Positions 28,001-40,505 of a DNA stretch of 64,000 nucleotides are shown piece after piece (the stretch's first letter is position 1; each line of letters starts with the position of its first letter). The notes below the pieces were generated by a model. It worked only from the letters and a program-made list of their open reading frames with translations, was not told where the DNA came from and made no database searches. This stretch comes from Macrostomum hystrix. Its lineage: Eukaryota; Platyhelminthes; Macrostomidae. The stretch covers positions 27,379,001 to 27,443,000 of the forward strand of contig CATNEN010000038.1 of NCBI GenBank assembly GCA_950097015.1, given 5' to 3'. Position numbers and translations under genes: made by a program.

Positions 28001-31000
28001 CCTCAGGAGGGGGGAATAACATGGTCTTTCCCCAGGAAGGGGGAATAGCATGGTCTTTCCTCAGGAGGGGGGAATAGCATGGTCTTTCCTCAGGAGGGGG
28101 GAATAGCATGGTCTTTCCTCAGGCGGGGGAATAGCATGGTCTTTCCTCAGGAGGGGGGAATAGCATGGTCTTTCCTCAGGAGGGGGGAATAGCATGGTCT
28201 TTCCTCAGGAGGGGGGAATAGCATGGTCTTTCCTCAGGAGGGGGGAATAGCATGGTCTTTCCTCAGGAGGGGGGAATAGCATGGACTTTCCTTGGAGGGG
28301 GGAATAGCATGGTCTTTCCTTGGAAGGGGGAATAGCATGGTCTTTCCTCAGGAGGGGGAATAGCATGGTCTTTCCTTGGAGGGGGGAATAGCATGGTCTT
28401 TCCTCAGGAGGGGGGAATAGCATGGTCTTTCCTTGGAGGGGGGAATAGCATGGTCTTTCCTTGGAGGGGGGATAGCATGGTCTTTCCTTGGAGGGGGGGA
28501 ATAGCATGGTCTTTCCCCAGGAGGGGGGCATAGCATGGTCTTTCCCCAGGAGGGGGGCATAGCATGGTCTTTCCTTGGAGGGGGGAATAGCATGGTCTTT
28601 CCTTGGAGGGGGGAATAGCATGGACTTTCCTTGGAGGGGGGGAACAGCATGGTCTTTCCTTGGAGGGGGGAATAGCATGGTCTTTCATTGGAGGGGGGGA
28701 ACAGCATGGTCTTTCCTTGGAGGGGGGAATGGCATGGTCTTTCCTTGGAGGGGGGAATAGCATGGTCTTTCTACCATTACCATTAAGCAACTAGACTCAC
28801 AAGCTTCAACTCGGCAGAATTTCCAGTTGACGTATTTTCCAACTTTGCCTTTGTCTTCAACTTTGATTTCTCTTTCACTTTGCTTTTCGACTTCAACGGA
28901 GAATTAATCCAAGCGTCTAGATCTAGACCTTCTGGCAGTTCAACTCGACGCTGAGCCTCCAGTCCAACAGCACTGTCTGGACCGTGGACATCGTCGACCG
29001 TCAGAAACATGGCAGCTAGCCAGTCGATTCCACAATTTGACGCAGCAGCCGAGGCGAGTCGCATCAAGCTGTGACCGCAAACAGCGCGCTCTTGAACCTC
29101 TAGCAGCGGACAGCGAACTAGACTCTCCAGGCGTTCAACGCATTGAGCCAATAGCGCGGCCTGTTGCTGACCATGCCGCAGTGCTCTGACAACAGTCAGC
29201 TTAATCCCATTGTGCACAAGAATAGCCTGCTGAGAATCTGTTAGTCGTTTAGCAACCAGCGGACACCGAGGCAGACGGAGCATCGCTTCAATCGCCGCTT
29301 CGTCTCTGGCGTCGTCATTTTCGTCATCGGGTGCTTCTGTAGCGAATTCGGCGTAGATCCAGGCAGCTGCAGGCAGCAGACAGATCGGAGCTGACCGACA
29401 ACTGCCGTCAGCAACTGTGACTAGTAGGTCTAGACAGAGTCGTCTAGCTTCGACCCGAGAATTTGGCGCTAAAAGTACAATATCCACTAGCTGACTGGAC
29501 AATGCCTCATTGCCGGTGTTAGATTCATCGTTAGCCAAAACTGCTGCTAAGTGAAACAATTCGGACAGATACCAGTCAAATTTTGCTGGCTTAATTAGGC
29601 GATAATTGTTGGCGCTGCAGGTAACTAAAATTCTGTCTAGTAAGCGAGCTCGGCAACGGCGGCCAAGAAGATTATCGGCTAGGTGGCGGCGCAACAGGCG
29701 GACAATGTCCCGTAGGCTATCGGGACAGGCTAGCAGGCACAGTAGGTCGGCGGCGCGCCACGATACGGACAGGTCAGTATCGGTCAGACAGGTGGAGGCT
29801 ACAAGCTCGCGCTGAGATTGGGCCTGCGCGGAGTAGGAATGGGAGACAAAGAAATATTGTTGGGATCCGATTGTATGGGATCTTAGTGAATGGGATCTGA
29901 GTGATGTTATTGGATTTGATGGGATCTGATTGGATGGGATTGGATTGGATGGGATCTAATTGGATGGGATCTAATTGGATGGGATTGGATTGGATCGGAT
30001 TGGATTGGATGGGATATGATGGGATTGAATACGATTGGATGGGGTTGGATTGGACGGGATCTGATTGGATCGGATGGGATCTGATTGGACGGGATCTGAT
30101 TGGATGGGATTGATTAGATAGGATTTGATCTGAGTGGATGGGGTATGATTGGATTGGATCTGATTGGATGGATATGATTTGATTAGATCTGTTGGATGGG
30201 ATCTGATTGGACGGGATATGATTGGATGGGATCTGATTGGATGGGATCTGATTGGGTGGGATATGATTGGATGGGATATGATTGGATGGGATGTGATTGG
30301 ATAGGATGTGATTGGATGGGATATGATTGAATGGGATCTGATTGGGTGGGATTTGATTGGATGGGATATGATTGGATGGGATATGATTGGATGGGATATG
30401 ATTGGATGGGATATGATTGAATGGGATCTGATTGGGTGGGATCTGATTGGATGGGATCTGATTGGATGGGATATGATTGGATTGGATCTGATTCTTTGGA
30501 TTCTGATTGGAGGGGATTCTGATTGGGTGGGATTCTGATTGGATGGGATTCTGATTGGGTGGGATTAGTGTCAATGTAATATAATATACAAAAAAATGAA
30601 TAAAAAAGAGCACAGAGCTCTCACAGATCTCGGATCCAGAGCAGTAAGCCGCGCCATAGAGAGCAAACCCAAATAGCGAATATTTCTATCTTCGTGTCCC
30701 AACAGTGAATGCAACCGACTAGAGCACAGCTGCACGGCCGTAGTTCGAGATGAAGCCGGTACTCGATCGCCGGCGGTCTGCAGCGCCGTCACCAACGTAT
30801 TGACGCACTCGTGCAACAGAGGAATCGAACTCACGTCCTATGCGAGTATGGGAAGTGAAAAATCTAAAAGATGAATAATATAATGGCAGAAGTAATAAGC
30901 TAAACTAAATCACAAAAGTGAAAGTAAGACTACCTAGAATCAACCAAGACTACCCAGAACTAACCAAGACATCCCAGAACTGAACAAAACTACACAGAAC

Positions 31001-33770
31001 TAACCAAGACATCCCAGAACTAACCAATACATCCCAGAACTAACCAATACATCCCAGAACTAACCAATACATCCCAGAACTAACCAAGACATCTCAGAAC
31101 TAACCAATACATCCCAGAACTAACCAAGACATCTCAGAACTAACCAAGACATCTCAGAACTAACCAATACATCCCAGAACTAACCAAGACATCTCAGAAC
31201 TAACCAATACATCCCAGAACTAACCAAGACATCTCAGAACTAACCAATACATCCCAGAACTAACCAAGACATCCCAGAACTAACCAAGATATCCCAAAAC
31301 TAATCAAAACTACCCAGAACTAACCAAGACTACCCAGAATCAACCACGAATACCAAGAACTAACTAAGACTACCTAGAATCAACTAAGACTACCCAGAAC
31401 TAACTAAGACTACCTAGAATCAACCAAGACTACCCAGATCTAACCAAGACTACCTAGAATCAACCAAGAATACCCAAAACTAACCAAGACTACCTACAAT
31501 CAACCAAGACTACCCAGAACTAACCAAGACTACCTAGAATCAACCAAGACTACCCATAACTAATGAAGACTACCCAGAATCAACCAAGACTGTGTAAAAC
31601 AAACAAATGCTACCTATAGATAATAAACCAACAAAAACATCAAGACAAGGGTTGAGTGGCAGATCGGTTAACGAGTTTACCTCTTGCACCAATGCCCCTG
31701 AGCTTGATTCCGTGGTAAGGCCACATTAAATTGGGGTGCAGCCGCTGAGAGAAGGCTTGGAGCTAATCGTGCAAATTTACGACCTTGAGGGCCAACCTCC
31801 AAGGCACAATCAAAGTGTACACTGCCTGACAGTGAGAAATTCAGGGCAGATTTACACACCAGTGTGAGCGTGTGACTGCGTACGTATCTAGGTGCGTGTG
31901 TGCTCAGGAGCCAGCGAAATTGGTAGAATTGCCTCCTCGCTGGCTGCGGGTCTAGTGTGACCAAATGATGTGCCATTGCCTGCAGCCCTCCTGCAATTAT
32001 TAGTATAATTAATTCACGACAATACTAACTAGAAAGTTGTATCATATAAGCTCACCTGCAGCAATCCTACAATGGGATCGATCAGTTTCCGACCCAGCCG
32101 CGGCTCCAGCGGTGTCAGCAGGCCGAACAGGCGCAATAGTTTAGCAGCAGGCCAGGCGGCAACCAGTCCGAAGTAGCACTGGCCGCAGCAGAGCAGTCGA
32201 AACAGGCCCGGTGCCAGTGGCAGACAGGCGCCGGGATTGGCTCCCGCCAGTTCGCAGGCGGCGCAGACGGCAGCGGAGCGCACAGCCGAATCCGGATCCG
32301 CTAGTCGATCGCGCAGGCAGGCCAACGCCATGCTGGCTGAGTCGGCGAATCTGGACACTAGGCGAGGCAGTAGAAGGACGCTGCGCTGGCGAACGCCCGA
32401 GTCGGGCGCCTTGGCGGTCAACGACAATAGGTCATTGCACAGGTCCCTAATTGGAAGTTGAGACCAGTTCATACATCAGTCGTAAAAGTGTCGATTTTTT
32501 ATTATTTCACAATGCCTCCCTAGCCATAAGCCCATTGTAGCCTTGCACATCACCCCCTTAATTATATAATTTAATAATAATAATTGCAGGGGGGCTGCAG
32601 GCAATGGCACATCATTATTTGGTCACACTAGACCCGCAGCCAGCGGAGGAGGCAATTCTGCCCTGAGCACACTGAGCTCACTCCTGAGCACTTACGCACA
32701 CAGACACCGAACGCAGCCACACGCTCACACAGGTGTGTACATCTGCCCTGACTTTCTCATCGTCAGGCAGTGTACACTCTCACTGTGTATACACTCTCTC
32801 TCCGCGGCTACCGCCCCAAATAAATGTGGCCTCGCCGCCTATTTATTGTATGAGGACATAGACATTAAATCCAATGATATCGATCCGGAATTCCTCAGAA
32901 CCAGAGAAAAGCGACCTAAAACTGTTCACTAACTTTCCGATTTCGGATCGATTCAATAGAATTGAAATTACCAAGTACTCATCGGGGTCTACTTTTAAGT
33001 ATTTGAGATTTTAAAAATGTTGAGATTCACAGGTTATGACGCTTACTTAGCCAAGTCGACTGACATAAACGATGCCAGTGAGCAGAGAACTGAGCAGGTT
33101 TCTATTGGACAGGTGGAACACAGATCTTTGCGCAATAGATTAGTCGCCAAGATAAGTAATTCTACGGCGCTGTCGCTGTCAAAGTACATTGACGCCGCTA
33201 AATAAGCCAGGCGCTTCTGACCAAAACGACCGGAGCTCATGGACTCCAGGATGCGAAAGCCGGCCCAGCCGAGGTCGCAGCCGCCACCGCCCAATGTTCT
33301 GACCTGGATAAGACGATTTAGACCCGATTGGAAGTCGCGCCGAGAGAAATCTCGTCTGGCTTGATCTGTTAGGCTGGCTAGGAATGCTGGATCCTGCAGA
33401 GATTGCATCGGTTTGGTAATCAGACGCGCGGGTGACAGACGACCGACAGCCAGTGACAAGCAATTCAACACAAATGCATGCACAGGCCCTCATGGGCAAA
33501 GGTTGCACGACAAGCCCTCCCCCAAGCCTTCTTTCCGCGGATTCGAGCTCAGGATGCGAGAGGTAATCACGTTCACTGCTCTGCGATGCATCCGTTCTAA
33601 TTTCAAATACCTTGTGCGTGATTCATACCACGTGATTCAACAGCTCTAATAACTCTAACCTGTTCTCTGCCACTGCGAATAGCGCGCGCCAATTCTCGCT
33701 TAGATCCAGTTAGCTCAGCTGTGGTTGCTAGGGCCTGCTGCAGGCCACCAGCAACCAAGCTAATGGCCAT
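25050..33770 (-). CDS. AP3D1: AP-3 adaptor complex subunit delta
   Basis: AP-3 delta is a large subunit of the adaptor that sorts cargo from endosomes or Golgi to lysosomes and related organelles. Exons (minus): 33770-33660, 33393-33047, 32446-32056, 30837-30625, 29823-28801, 27873-27526, 26825-26340, 25508-25050. They total 3,378 nt, 1,125 residues plus stop, with every junction GT-AG and phase-matched. The N-terminal adaptin solenoid (to about residue 640) shows family hallmarks: KRLAYLAAS, NLLRKDL, GLLTPLEPRLGRKLIDP, LLHECVNTLV, RYLGLLSMARL, AAAWIYAEF. Next come LPEGLDLDAWINSPL (about 650-664), a Lys/Ser-rich hinge with NPHYLKS, and a C-terminal ear-like domain. The start is the ATG at 33770, matching the family MALKMV-type opening (MAISLV). 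It looks intact, near the human length. Introns 3-7 are dominated by tandem repeats; introns 1-3 carry SINE pieces. Confidence 0.93.
25560..26300. repeat. 21-bp minisatellite (AP-3 delta intron 7)
   Basis: About 35 copies of AATGAGGCTAATGATGTGGGG-type units (21 bp), highly homogeneous. Long frames on both strands are artefacts of the 3n unit length. Confidence 0.95.
26855..27430. repeat. Minisatellite (AP-3 delta intron 6)
   Basis: Variable 13-18 bp units built on TGGATGGGATAACTG. Confidence 0.9.
27940..28772. repeat. 29-bp minisatellite (AP-3 delta intron 5)
   Basis: About 28 copies containing AATAGCATGGTCTTTCCT; two variants (CAGGAGG and TGGAGGG types) are interspersed. Confidence 0.95.
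29850..30565. repeat. 15-bp minisatellite (AP-3 delta intron 4)
   Basis: Units of GATTGGATGGGATCT and variants fill nearly the whole intron. Confidence 0.95.
30935..31600. repeat. 20-bp minisatellite (AP-3 delta intron 3)
   Basis: Units of AACTAACCAAGACATCCCAG; homogeneous in the centre (30960-31290), diverged at the edges. Confidence 0.95.
31650..32005 (+). mobile_element. SINE S1, best full-length copy
   Basis: The head reads like a Leu/Ser-type tRNA: GTTGAGTGGCAGATCGGTTA (A-box region) and GAGCTTGATTCCGTGG (B-box region). The unique S1 body follows, ending in an AATTATTAGTATAATT tail. It lies in AP-3 delta intron 3, antisense to the gene. Confidence 0.75.
32585..32845 (-). mobile_element. 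SINE S1 copy (AP-3 delta intron 2)
   Basis: Matches 3893-4147 and the complement of 31650-32005, with an internal deletion near 32790. Confidence 0.7.
33484..33605 (-). mobile_element. SINE S1 head fragment (AP-3 delta intron 1)
   Basis: Contains GGTTGCACGACAAGCCC and the complement of the tRNA-like B box (GGATTCGAGCTCAGG). Confidence 0.55.
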
Positions 33771-36700
33771 GACAATGGCGTCCTAGGCAGCCTGTTCAGG
33801 TCACTGCAATTCATCAGGCTCGCGTGTATTAATTTGACATAAATGGAATATATTCAATATATCAAAAACAATAATTGTTATGGTTATTTGTCTAATCTTT
33901 TAATCCTAAATAAATATATTTTACTCAAAATCATTGTTTGACAAGTTGACAAGACTAAATGGAAATTTTTATTGAGTAAACATTAGTTTTCTAAGTATCC
34001 ATAGCAGATAGATATACTTGTAGGACTTAACAATAAAAAATCGAATTTTATAAAAACTAGAAAGATAGAAAATGTTTAATAAAATACAATATTTACTGGC
34101 TAGGAATGCTGTATTTAGCTGTATTTAGCTGTAGGCCCCTATGTAACACTAAATACATATTTTATCACCACTGTAACAGGGCTTAACATTATAACTTTCT
34201 CTCTCTTGGTAGTATATCACTCGGTGCAAGCAATCACTCTCTAAGGCTCCTTGAACACCAGTCTTTGCTGGGTGTTTTCTGTGGATCAGAGGGTCACAGC
34301 CTCAAATAACAACTCAACTCTTAAACACTCTTTTACCTTCTTACTCAACTATAGTTTATTTGCTTTTTGCCACACTGGCATGTTCATCTGTCTCACAGAA
34401 ATTGCAATCGTTTTTATACACAAAAAGGTTTGTTAAAGTGAATGAACTCTACAGAATATTTATAATATTATATATAAACAAAAATTAGTGCATCTAAACA
34501 AAGAGCATAAATAAAAATTTGACTTTCAAAATAAAATAAAATAAAACCACTAAAAATATATATATATAATTCTTATATGATATAAATGTAAAAAATATCA
34601 GAAGTCATACTTCTACAATATATGTAGAAATGTATAAAGTTCAGATAGGAGATATTCTCATTTTAATAAAACTTGCTAAATTTGGAGCTTGGTTACTCAA
34701 GTTTCTTTAGAATTGAAATTGTCTTAAAATTCCTAGAATTTACTTGAATGTAAATTATAATTTTCCTTTTTATCACAAAGTAAAATGGGGTCTATTCAAA
34801 GTTTTTACTAATATGGATCATTTTGTTTAAGACAGCTATCTAGTTAATAAAGTGGATACTATAAAAGAATCAATTTTCTTTTTCAATTTTTCAAAGAATC
34901 TGAAATAAAATAAATTTTATTTTTTCCAGTAAAAAATAGCTACTATCAATTTGCTATCTCCTTTTCCTTAATAACTTTTTAATTTTTGTATGTTTACTTA
35001 TGTCTAAAATAAAAATAATAATAAAATTTGTCTATTAATGACCTAAAAAAAGAAAAAAAGAAATGTAATTCCTAAGATAATAAAACTGAAAAGTTGTGCA
35101 AGTTTATAACTATTTTGGTTCCAAATTCATTGAATACTTTATATCTCTTGTGTCTCACAATCACTCATGACCCACCTTTAAACACTTGTTTAAAGAATGT
35201 TTTATTTCTTTTGTTTTATAATATTAGAATGTTTATATAGCGAAAAATGTATAAGTTAATAGTGAAGACAAATAATGAACAAATCTAACTTTTTAAAATT
35301 CTCATTTGTTAGTCAAAGTCAGGTTGCTTATAATAATGCTTACAATAAACTATTATAATCATTTTATAATAAAAAAATGAGAACTTGTCTATTTGTAAGT
35401 TTTTAAGGCTAATTTTATGAAACCTCCATTTTTAAACTACCTGCTACATTTTTGCCCATCAAATAAGTATTGAAGAATAGCTTCTTTGTACGCGTAGAAC
35501 GTCAGAGGTGTGCGCAATTCATTAAACGGACATTCCGCACAATTTAAATCGCGAATCGTGAAGTCGTTAGTTGATCTATCGCGAAAATCAATATAAACAA
35601 AAAAGAGCTTAGTATGCAATTATGGCTTCGCCAAATTTTTAAATCACCGATCAAGTTAAGCAATTAAAAAAATTAGGATTTTTTGTTTGGTAAACTCGTT
35701 GACAATATGCGCATTTAAATTCAATGGTGTCGATCGCCATATATTGCATGCATGCATTTGCATAAAGTTCTTTGATTTTGAGGAAGGACAAGTTCAGAAG
35801 AATAGACGCCCTGTTAGAAATCATTGAAATATAAATTAAAAAATATGAATTTCTTCAGTTATAGAGGGGATCTTTGCATGCATGAAATTTGCTATCGGAA
35901 CATTCCGTCACAAATGAAGTAGCTTAAAATTGTAACAATTAAGGTTTATGCGAAAAGCAACTTATTAAATCTCAGTCTTCCCGCCTAACAGCAGGGACAC
36001 TGTCAGACTGTTATTAGTACAGAGCACAGAAATCCAGAGCTGGAAGAATTCAGCTGAATGTCCTGAAGAATTCAGGAAATGTTATTAATCTGGTAACAAT
36101 TAATTATTAGTGTGCGCAAAGTAGCGTCTCTTCGATGGTCATATTTTGTAATATATATAAAGTAGAAACATTTCGAAAAGGCAAATATATGCAACCGATA
36201 ACAACTGTTAAAATAGCCGACTAAAGAGATAACAGTGATGTTGCTTTCAATTATAACGCTTCATATAGGATGCGAATAATAGTACAGTGCAGACGTCGAC
36301 GTATCGATATATAAAAAAGAAGTGAATTGGGCAAAAAACGAAAAATTAAAATAAATTAGACAATGTTTTTAATGAAAAAAATAAAATACTTTCTACACAG
36401 AAAATTCTGTAACTCCATGAATTTCGTTCAACTCAACTCAACGCAATTAAGCGCTTGTCGATCGATGTGTCAGCAGAATGAAATGGCCGACTAGGTCCTT
36501 CCTGATGGTCCATCAGGTGCCACTTTTCGATTTATTGCTCTTAAAAAATATCGGTGTGATATATCGAGCAAAGAAGAGGCGAGACGACTCGGTCTTTTGC
36601 TCTGCTGCTCTTTAATATTAGACAGATTTACCTGCTGCTCGTCAAATTTTCATCTGCAACTTAACAAGCTGAGAAATATTAAACGATCAGGGACAGAAAG

Positions 36701-36860
36701 ATCCCATGAAGGTGTGTGTCTTCGGTCTTTAGAACAGAGATGGAGCCAAGAGTATCGTCTGGGTTGTCAAAACTTATAAAAGTCTTGAGAGAAATGATTA
36801 TTTTAGGACGCAGAAACTTCAGGATCGACCAAGCGAATCGAAACCAAATTTCTGTCCAAT
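33771..36860. other. AT-rich intergenic region with one possible orphan exon
   Basis: No complete gene is visible. Divergent promoters for AP-3 delta (-) and the LOXL-like gene (+) would lie here. The one coding-like segment is listed separately at 35441-35595. Confidence 0.5.
35441..35595 (-). CDS. Possible isolated exon, unrecognised
   Basis: On the minus strand a frame reads TNDFTIRDLNCAECPFNE, then LTFYAYKEAILQYLF, a balanced composition unlike the surrounding AT-rich DNA. It is bounded by a possible acceptor (TTTTCGCGATAG) and a donor-like CAG|GTAGTTT. I do not recognise the family and found no partner exons. It may be one exon of a dispersed gene or chance. Confidence 0.25.
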
Positions 36861-38014
36861 ATGGCAACCAAACTGCAAGCATGTCAAATTTTAATTTTGG
36901 TAGCTAGCAGTGGGATTTGTCGCAACTCAGTGAGGTCGAGAAAATTGGAGCTAAATCTGGTCGGTGTTCAGACCTCGATGGAGGGCACACTTTTAGCGCG
37001 ATTTCAGGAATCCCCGGCTAACAACTGGAGCCCTTGGGGACTGCTGTGCGACGACGGCTGGAACGGCCATGGAACGGTCACAACTCCGCACGTATAAGTG
37101 TCCTCCTACTCGCAAGCAATCTTCGACCCGACAGGAAGTCGTCAACGGGAAATCGTCGACAAGAAATCCTCCCGCAAGCAGACCCTATGAAATCTGTGAA
37201 AAGCACACCCCAACTCCGCAGGCAAGCGCATCGTCCTTGACGACATTCGCTGCAGGGGGTCCGAAGCGATCCTGCTGGATTGTCGCAGCCGGGAGCTCGA
37301 TCGGTAAGCACAACTGCGAAGTCGTTGAGGCGGCTGGAGTGCAATGCTCAGTAACCGGAGTGGCGGTGCAGAATACCGCCGCCTGGAAGCGTCCCATTAG
37401 TGCGAACGAAAGTCAGTTGGATGGAATTAAGAATGTGCAGAGAGTGGCGTTCTTGGAGAAGACCTGCTAGGAGAAAAACCTATTTACGCTCGCAACTTCC
37501 TTGTCCCTTGAATCTTACTTTTAGTTGTGCTATTTTGTACTGTGTACAGAATCGCAATTCTAATAAATAATATTATTAAAATAATTGTTAGGTACAAACT
37601 AAGTAGCTCATTCGTAACTTTTCGTATTTTCTAGCCATCCTACAAGTTGAAGCTGGTACTCGTCGGAGCTACCAATGGCACAGGTAGCAATGTCAGCACT
37701 GCCAGCTCTAAGAGCAAAACACCTGTTAGCGGCTTGGTGCTAGTGACGCTTTTAAGCAGACGAAATGGAGGCCTTTGCGCTGATGATTACGTCACTATTC
37801 GCGAAGCGGGCGTTGTCTGCCGCGAACTTGGTCTGGGCTCAGCCAGAGCCGTCTGGAAGGTACGTTTCTAACATTAAAGAGTATTTTTAGCCAGCTTGAA
37901 TTTAAGCCTGGAATTCCACCAACACACAATTTTAGTCTGACTATTTGATTCTCCCAAGCATTTGGGATTGGTCTGGTGGGGATTCCCCTCCACCAACAAC
38001 CGTTACTACGCTTG

Positions 38015-38150
38015 TAGTCTGGGATTCCCACCCCAAAAACAGTTAGCTGTCTGGGATTCCCACCCCAAAAACAGTTAGCTGTCTGGGATTCCCACCCCAA
38101 AAACAGTTAGCTGTCTGGGATTCCCACCCCAAAAACAGTTAGCAGTCTGG
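38015..38150. repeat. 32-bp minisatellite (SRCR intron)
   Basis: About 4 copies of CTGGGATTCCCACCCCAAAA plus ACAGTTAG, inside the intron splitting an SRCR domain. Confidence 0.85.
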
Positions 38151-38554
38151 GATTCCGCCCAGCAACTGTTACTTCGCTCGTAATCTGGGATTCTCCCTCG
38201 AAGCAGATAGCAGTCTGGTTTGTCCACCAAATCTAAACTAGTCGTATCTTCTCTTGAAGGTGTCACTAGACAACCTTCAGTCTATTGGTCTTTTGATCAA
38301 CATTTCCAATCTAGTTCTGTCTGTTTCCGGTTGTCGAGGAAGCGAACCAAGCCTTGGTCGCTGTCTCTACCTGTACAGCTTCGCAACCAGTTTAGACTTG
38401 TTTAGATCAACTTGCCTCGATAGCCGAAATACCCTGGGTGTTACATGCACTGCAGGTAATGTTAAGCTGTACTAAAAGCATTAAAGTACATGATCGCTAG
38501 GTGGATTGCGAATAAAATCCTAACAGGCAAACCTGGACAAAATTTTGTGACAGC

Positions 38555-38655
38555 TAAGCAATCTGATAACAGCTAGACAATCTGGCAACAGCTAGACAAT
38601 CTGGTAACAGCTAGACAATCTGGTAATAGCTAGACAATCCGGTAACAGCTAGACT
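38555..38655. repeat. 19-bp minisatellite
   Basis: About five copies of AGCTAGACAATCTGGTAAC. Confidence 0.85.
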
Positions 38656-39059
38656 GAAAGTTACTAATAATTATTTAAAATGTTGCTCATGACTAAGAGA
38701 CCATTCAATAAAATCAAATTTAATAGTGCAAATTCGGCAAACAAACCTTCGAGATTTACCTGACCTGGTTCTGGATGTCAGAGATTTGCAGCTATCCGCC
38801 ATGTATCTAGAGCGCCGATGTACTATATGAACTGCGCACTAGAAGAGAACGCGGCAACGGCGTACGAAGTGCGTCGGAACAATGTGCGTGAGCCCTTGCA
38901 AAACTGTGCTCATTTTGTGTAGCTCCAAATTGCCGTTTGTCTTTTGGGTTAATAAGAATCGAGCTCAGGGACCTTGGTGAAAGAGGCTAACGCATTAACC
39001 GTATAAAGACCACGTTTTTCCCCGGGGGATAAGACCACGAGGGTAGACCCACGAGGGTA

Positions 39060-39290
39060 GATTTTTTTGTGAAAGTCCACCATATGAATCAAAATGTTCC
39101 ACTTTTTACGACAAACTTTGATAAAAATTTCCAAGCTGTTCAACGTCACATATTCAAGGATTCTCAAGAATCGCTGAATGTCTCGTCGATGCCGATGTTT
39201 CGGGATTCTGGAAGTTGTTTCATCGGATGGAGCGAACATTTTTAGCTTCTGTTCTGGATTTTAAAGGCAATTGATTGAATATTTTAGAAG
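39060..39290. repeat. Dispersed repeat R
   Basis: Shares GTGAAAGTCCACCATATGAA and TGCCGATGTTTCG with the copies at 15427 and 19409; lies upstream of the LOX exon. Confidence 0.6.
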
Positions 39291-39539
39291 CAAAAATGTG
39301 GGCATTTGAAATTCCCCTGTGGCTATTGGTACAGATTTTTTAACTATCTCTACGCCAAGCCATGCACTTCGTCTCGTGATCAACTTTCAGACTGGCCCTA
39401 TGCGGTACGCAACCTGCTCAGGTTTTCAACAATCGTGCGCAACATTGGCACCAGCGATTTCCATCCGACTAACACCAGCGATAGCTGGGTGTGGCATACC
39501 TGCCACATGTATAAGACTTAGAAATCTGAAGGGAATTTA

Positions 39540-40265
39540 AGCGAGCGTTAGTTGGAAACTAAACTAAAAATAGCAACAGCAGAGAGGGCGAGCAACTGAA
39601 AGGAGAATGATTAGACAAAACCCGCCCTGAGATCAATTAATCATTTCAGTCAGCACAAACCCGGCTCGGCAGGGCAGCAGCGGTGCCGACGTGGAGCTGC
39701 CTGAGACCGGATCCGCGGCTGTGCTGACGTGGAACGACCCGAGACCGGACCTGCAGCTGCGCTGACGTGGAGCTGCTGGTATCAACTCGGCCTGTCCCGA
39801 CCCACAGCTGCTTGCATCGACCCAACCCAGCCGAAACTGGAGCCGCCCGGACCCGATCGGGAACGAGATCTGGAGGAGCCCGGGACCGCACAAGAAGACG
39901 GGATCGATGAAAGGAAAGGGGATAACGAACAGTAGGAAAGAGATCTCAGTAGAAGGGGGAACGCATCCTAACTCAGCTAAGGCGTTTTAAGACTTTTCAT
40001 ATGAAAGGGGTTGGTGTGCCGGCCAACCAACTAGTATAATGATAATGACTGTAATAGACTAGAGGCTGCGACCTCAACCCGCATAAATTCTCTCGCCATT
40101 CTCTCGCCAAATGTTGCTACGGTATTGCCTCCCCTCGGATCGAGGGGTTTTAAAGATACTATATATATCGGTGCGGAGCGCGGAAAAAGATTCGCCGCGC
40201 GAGTTAGTTAGAGACTCAGCTTGAGCTCCGTTTAGATAAACTTACTAGAAAATCAGTGTGTTTGA
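39540..40265. other. GC-rich intronic insert of unknown nature
   Basis: The base composition differs from its surroundings. There is a TATA-like ACTATATATATCGG near 40159 followed by a GC-rich tract, reminiscent of a promoter or LTR, but no element ends could be defined. Confidence 0.3.
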
Positions 40266-40505
40266 GCATCACCGCTGGATGCAGCGACAATTACCTGCAC
40301 GATCTGGACTGCCAGTGGGTTGATATCACGAATCTGCCGTTCGGCGTCTATGAATTTAGAGTAAGCGTAGCAGCTTTCTTTTTGAGCTGTAAAATACTCT
40401 AAAGCAGTGTTCGGCAACATTTTGTAAGCTTCGTTTTGGCCAACCTCGAGACCAAAAGAGAAACCGCAATATGTAACGGTCTGAATTCACGAGAACACTG
40501 GAAAG

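Larger units (their letters stand above)
36861..40361 (+). pseudogene. Lysyl oxidase-like (SRCR + LOX) gene, broken or incomplete
   Basis: LOXL proteins are secreted copper enzymes that oxidise lysines to cross-link collagen. Recognisable pieces in order: an SRCR start at 36930-37097 (LNLVGVQTSMEGT, WGLLCDDGWN) and its end near 37221-37345 (RIVLDDIRCRGSEAILLDC, then HNCEVVEAAGVQC in another frame); an SRCR exon at about 37635-37860 (GGLCADDY, AGVVCRELGLG); its continuation at about 38260-38455 (GCRGSEPSLGRCL, GVTCTA); a LOX exon ending about 39503 (NLLRFSTIVRNIGTSDF, WVWHTCH, donor-like GTATAAG); and an exon at about 40269-40361 (LHDLDCQWVDITNLPFGVYEF). The first SRCR changes frame without clear introns. 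The LOX segment with the rest of the copper-binding His cluster and the C-terminal exons were not found. Decay and missed exons are both possible. Confidence 0.6.
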
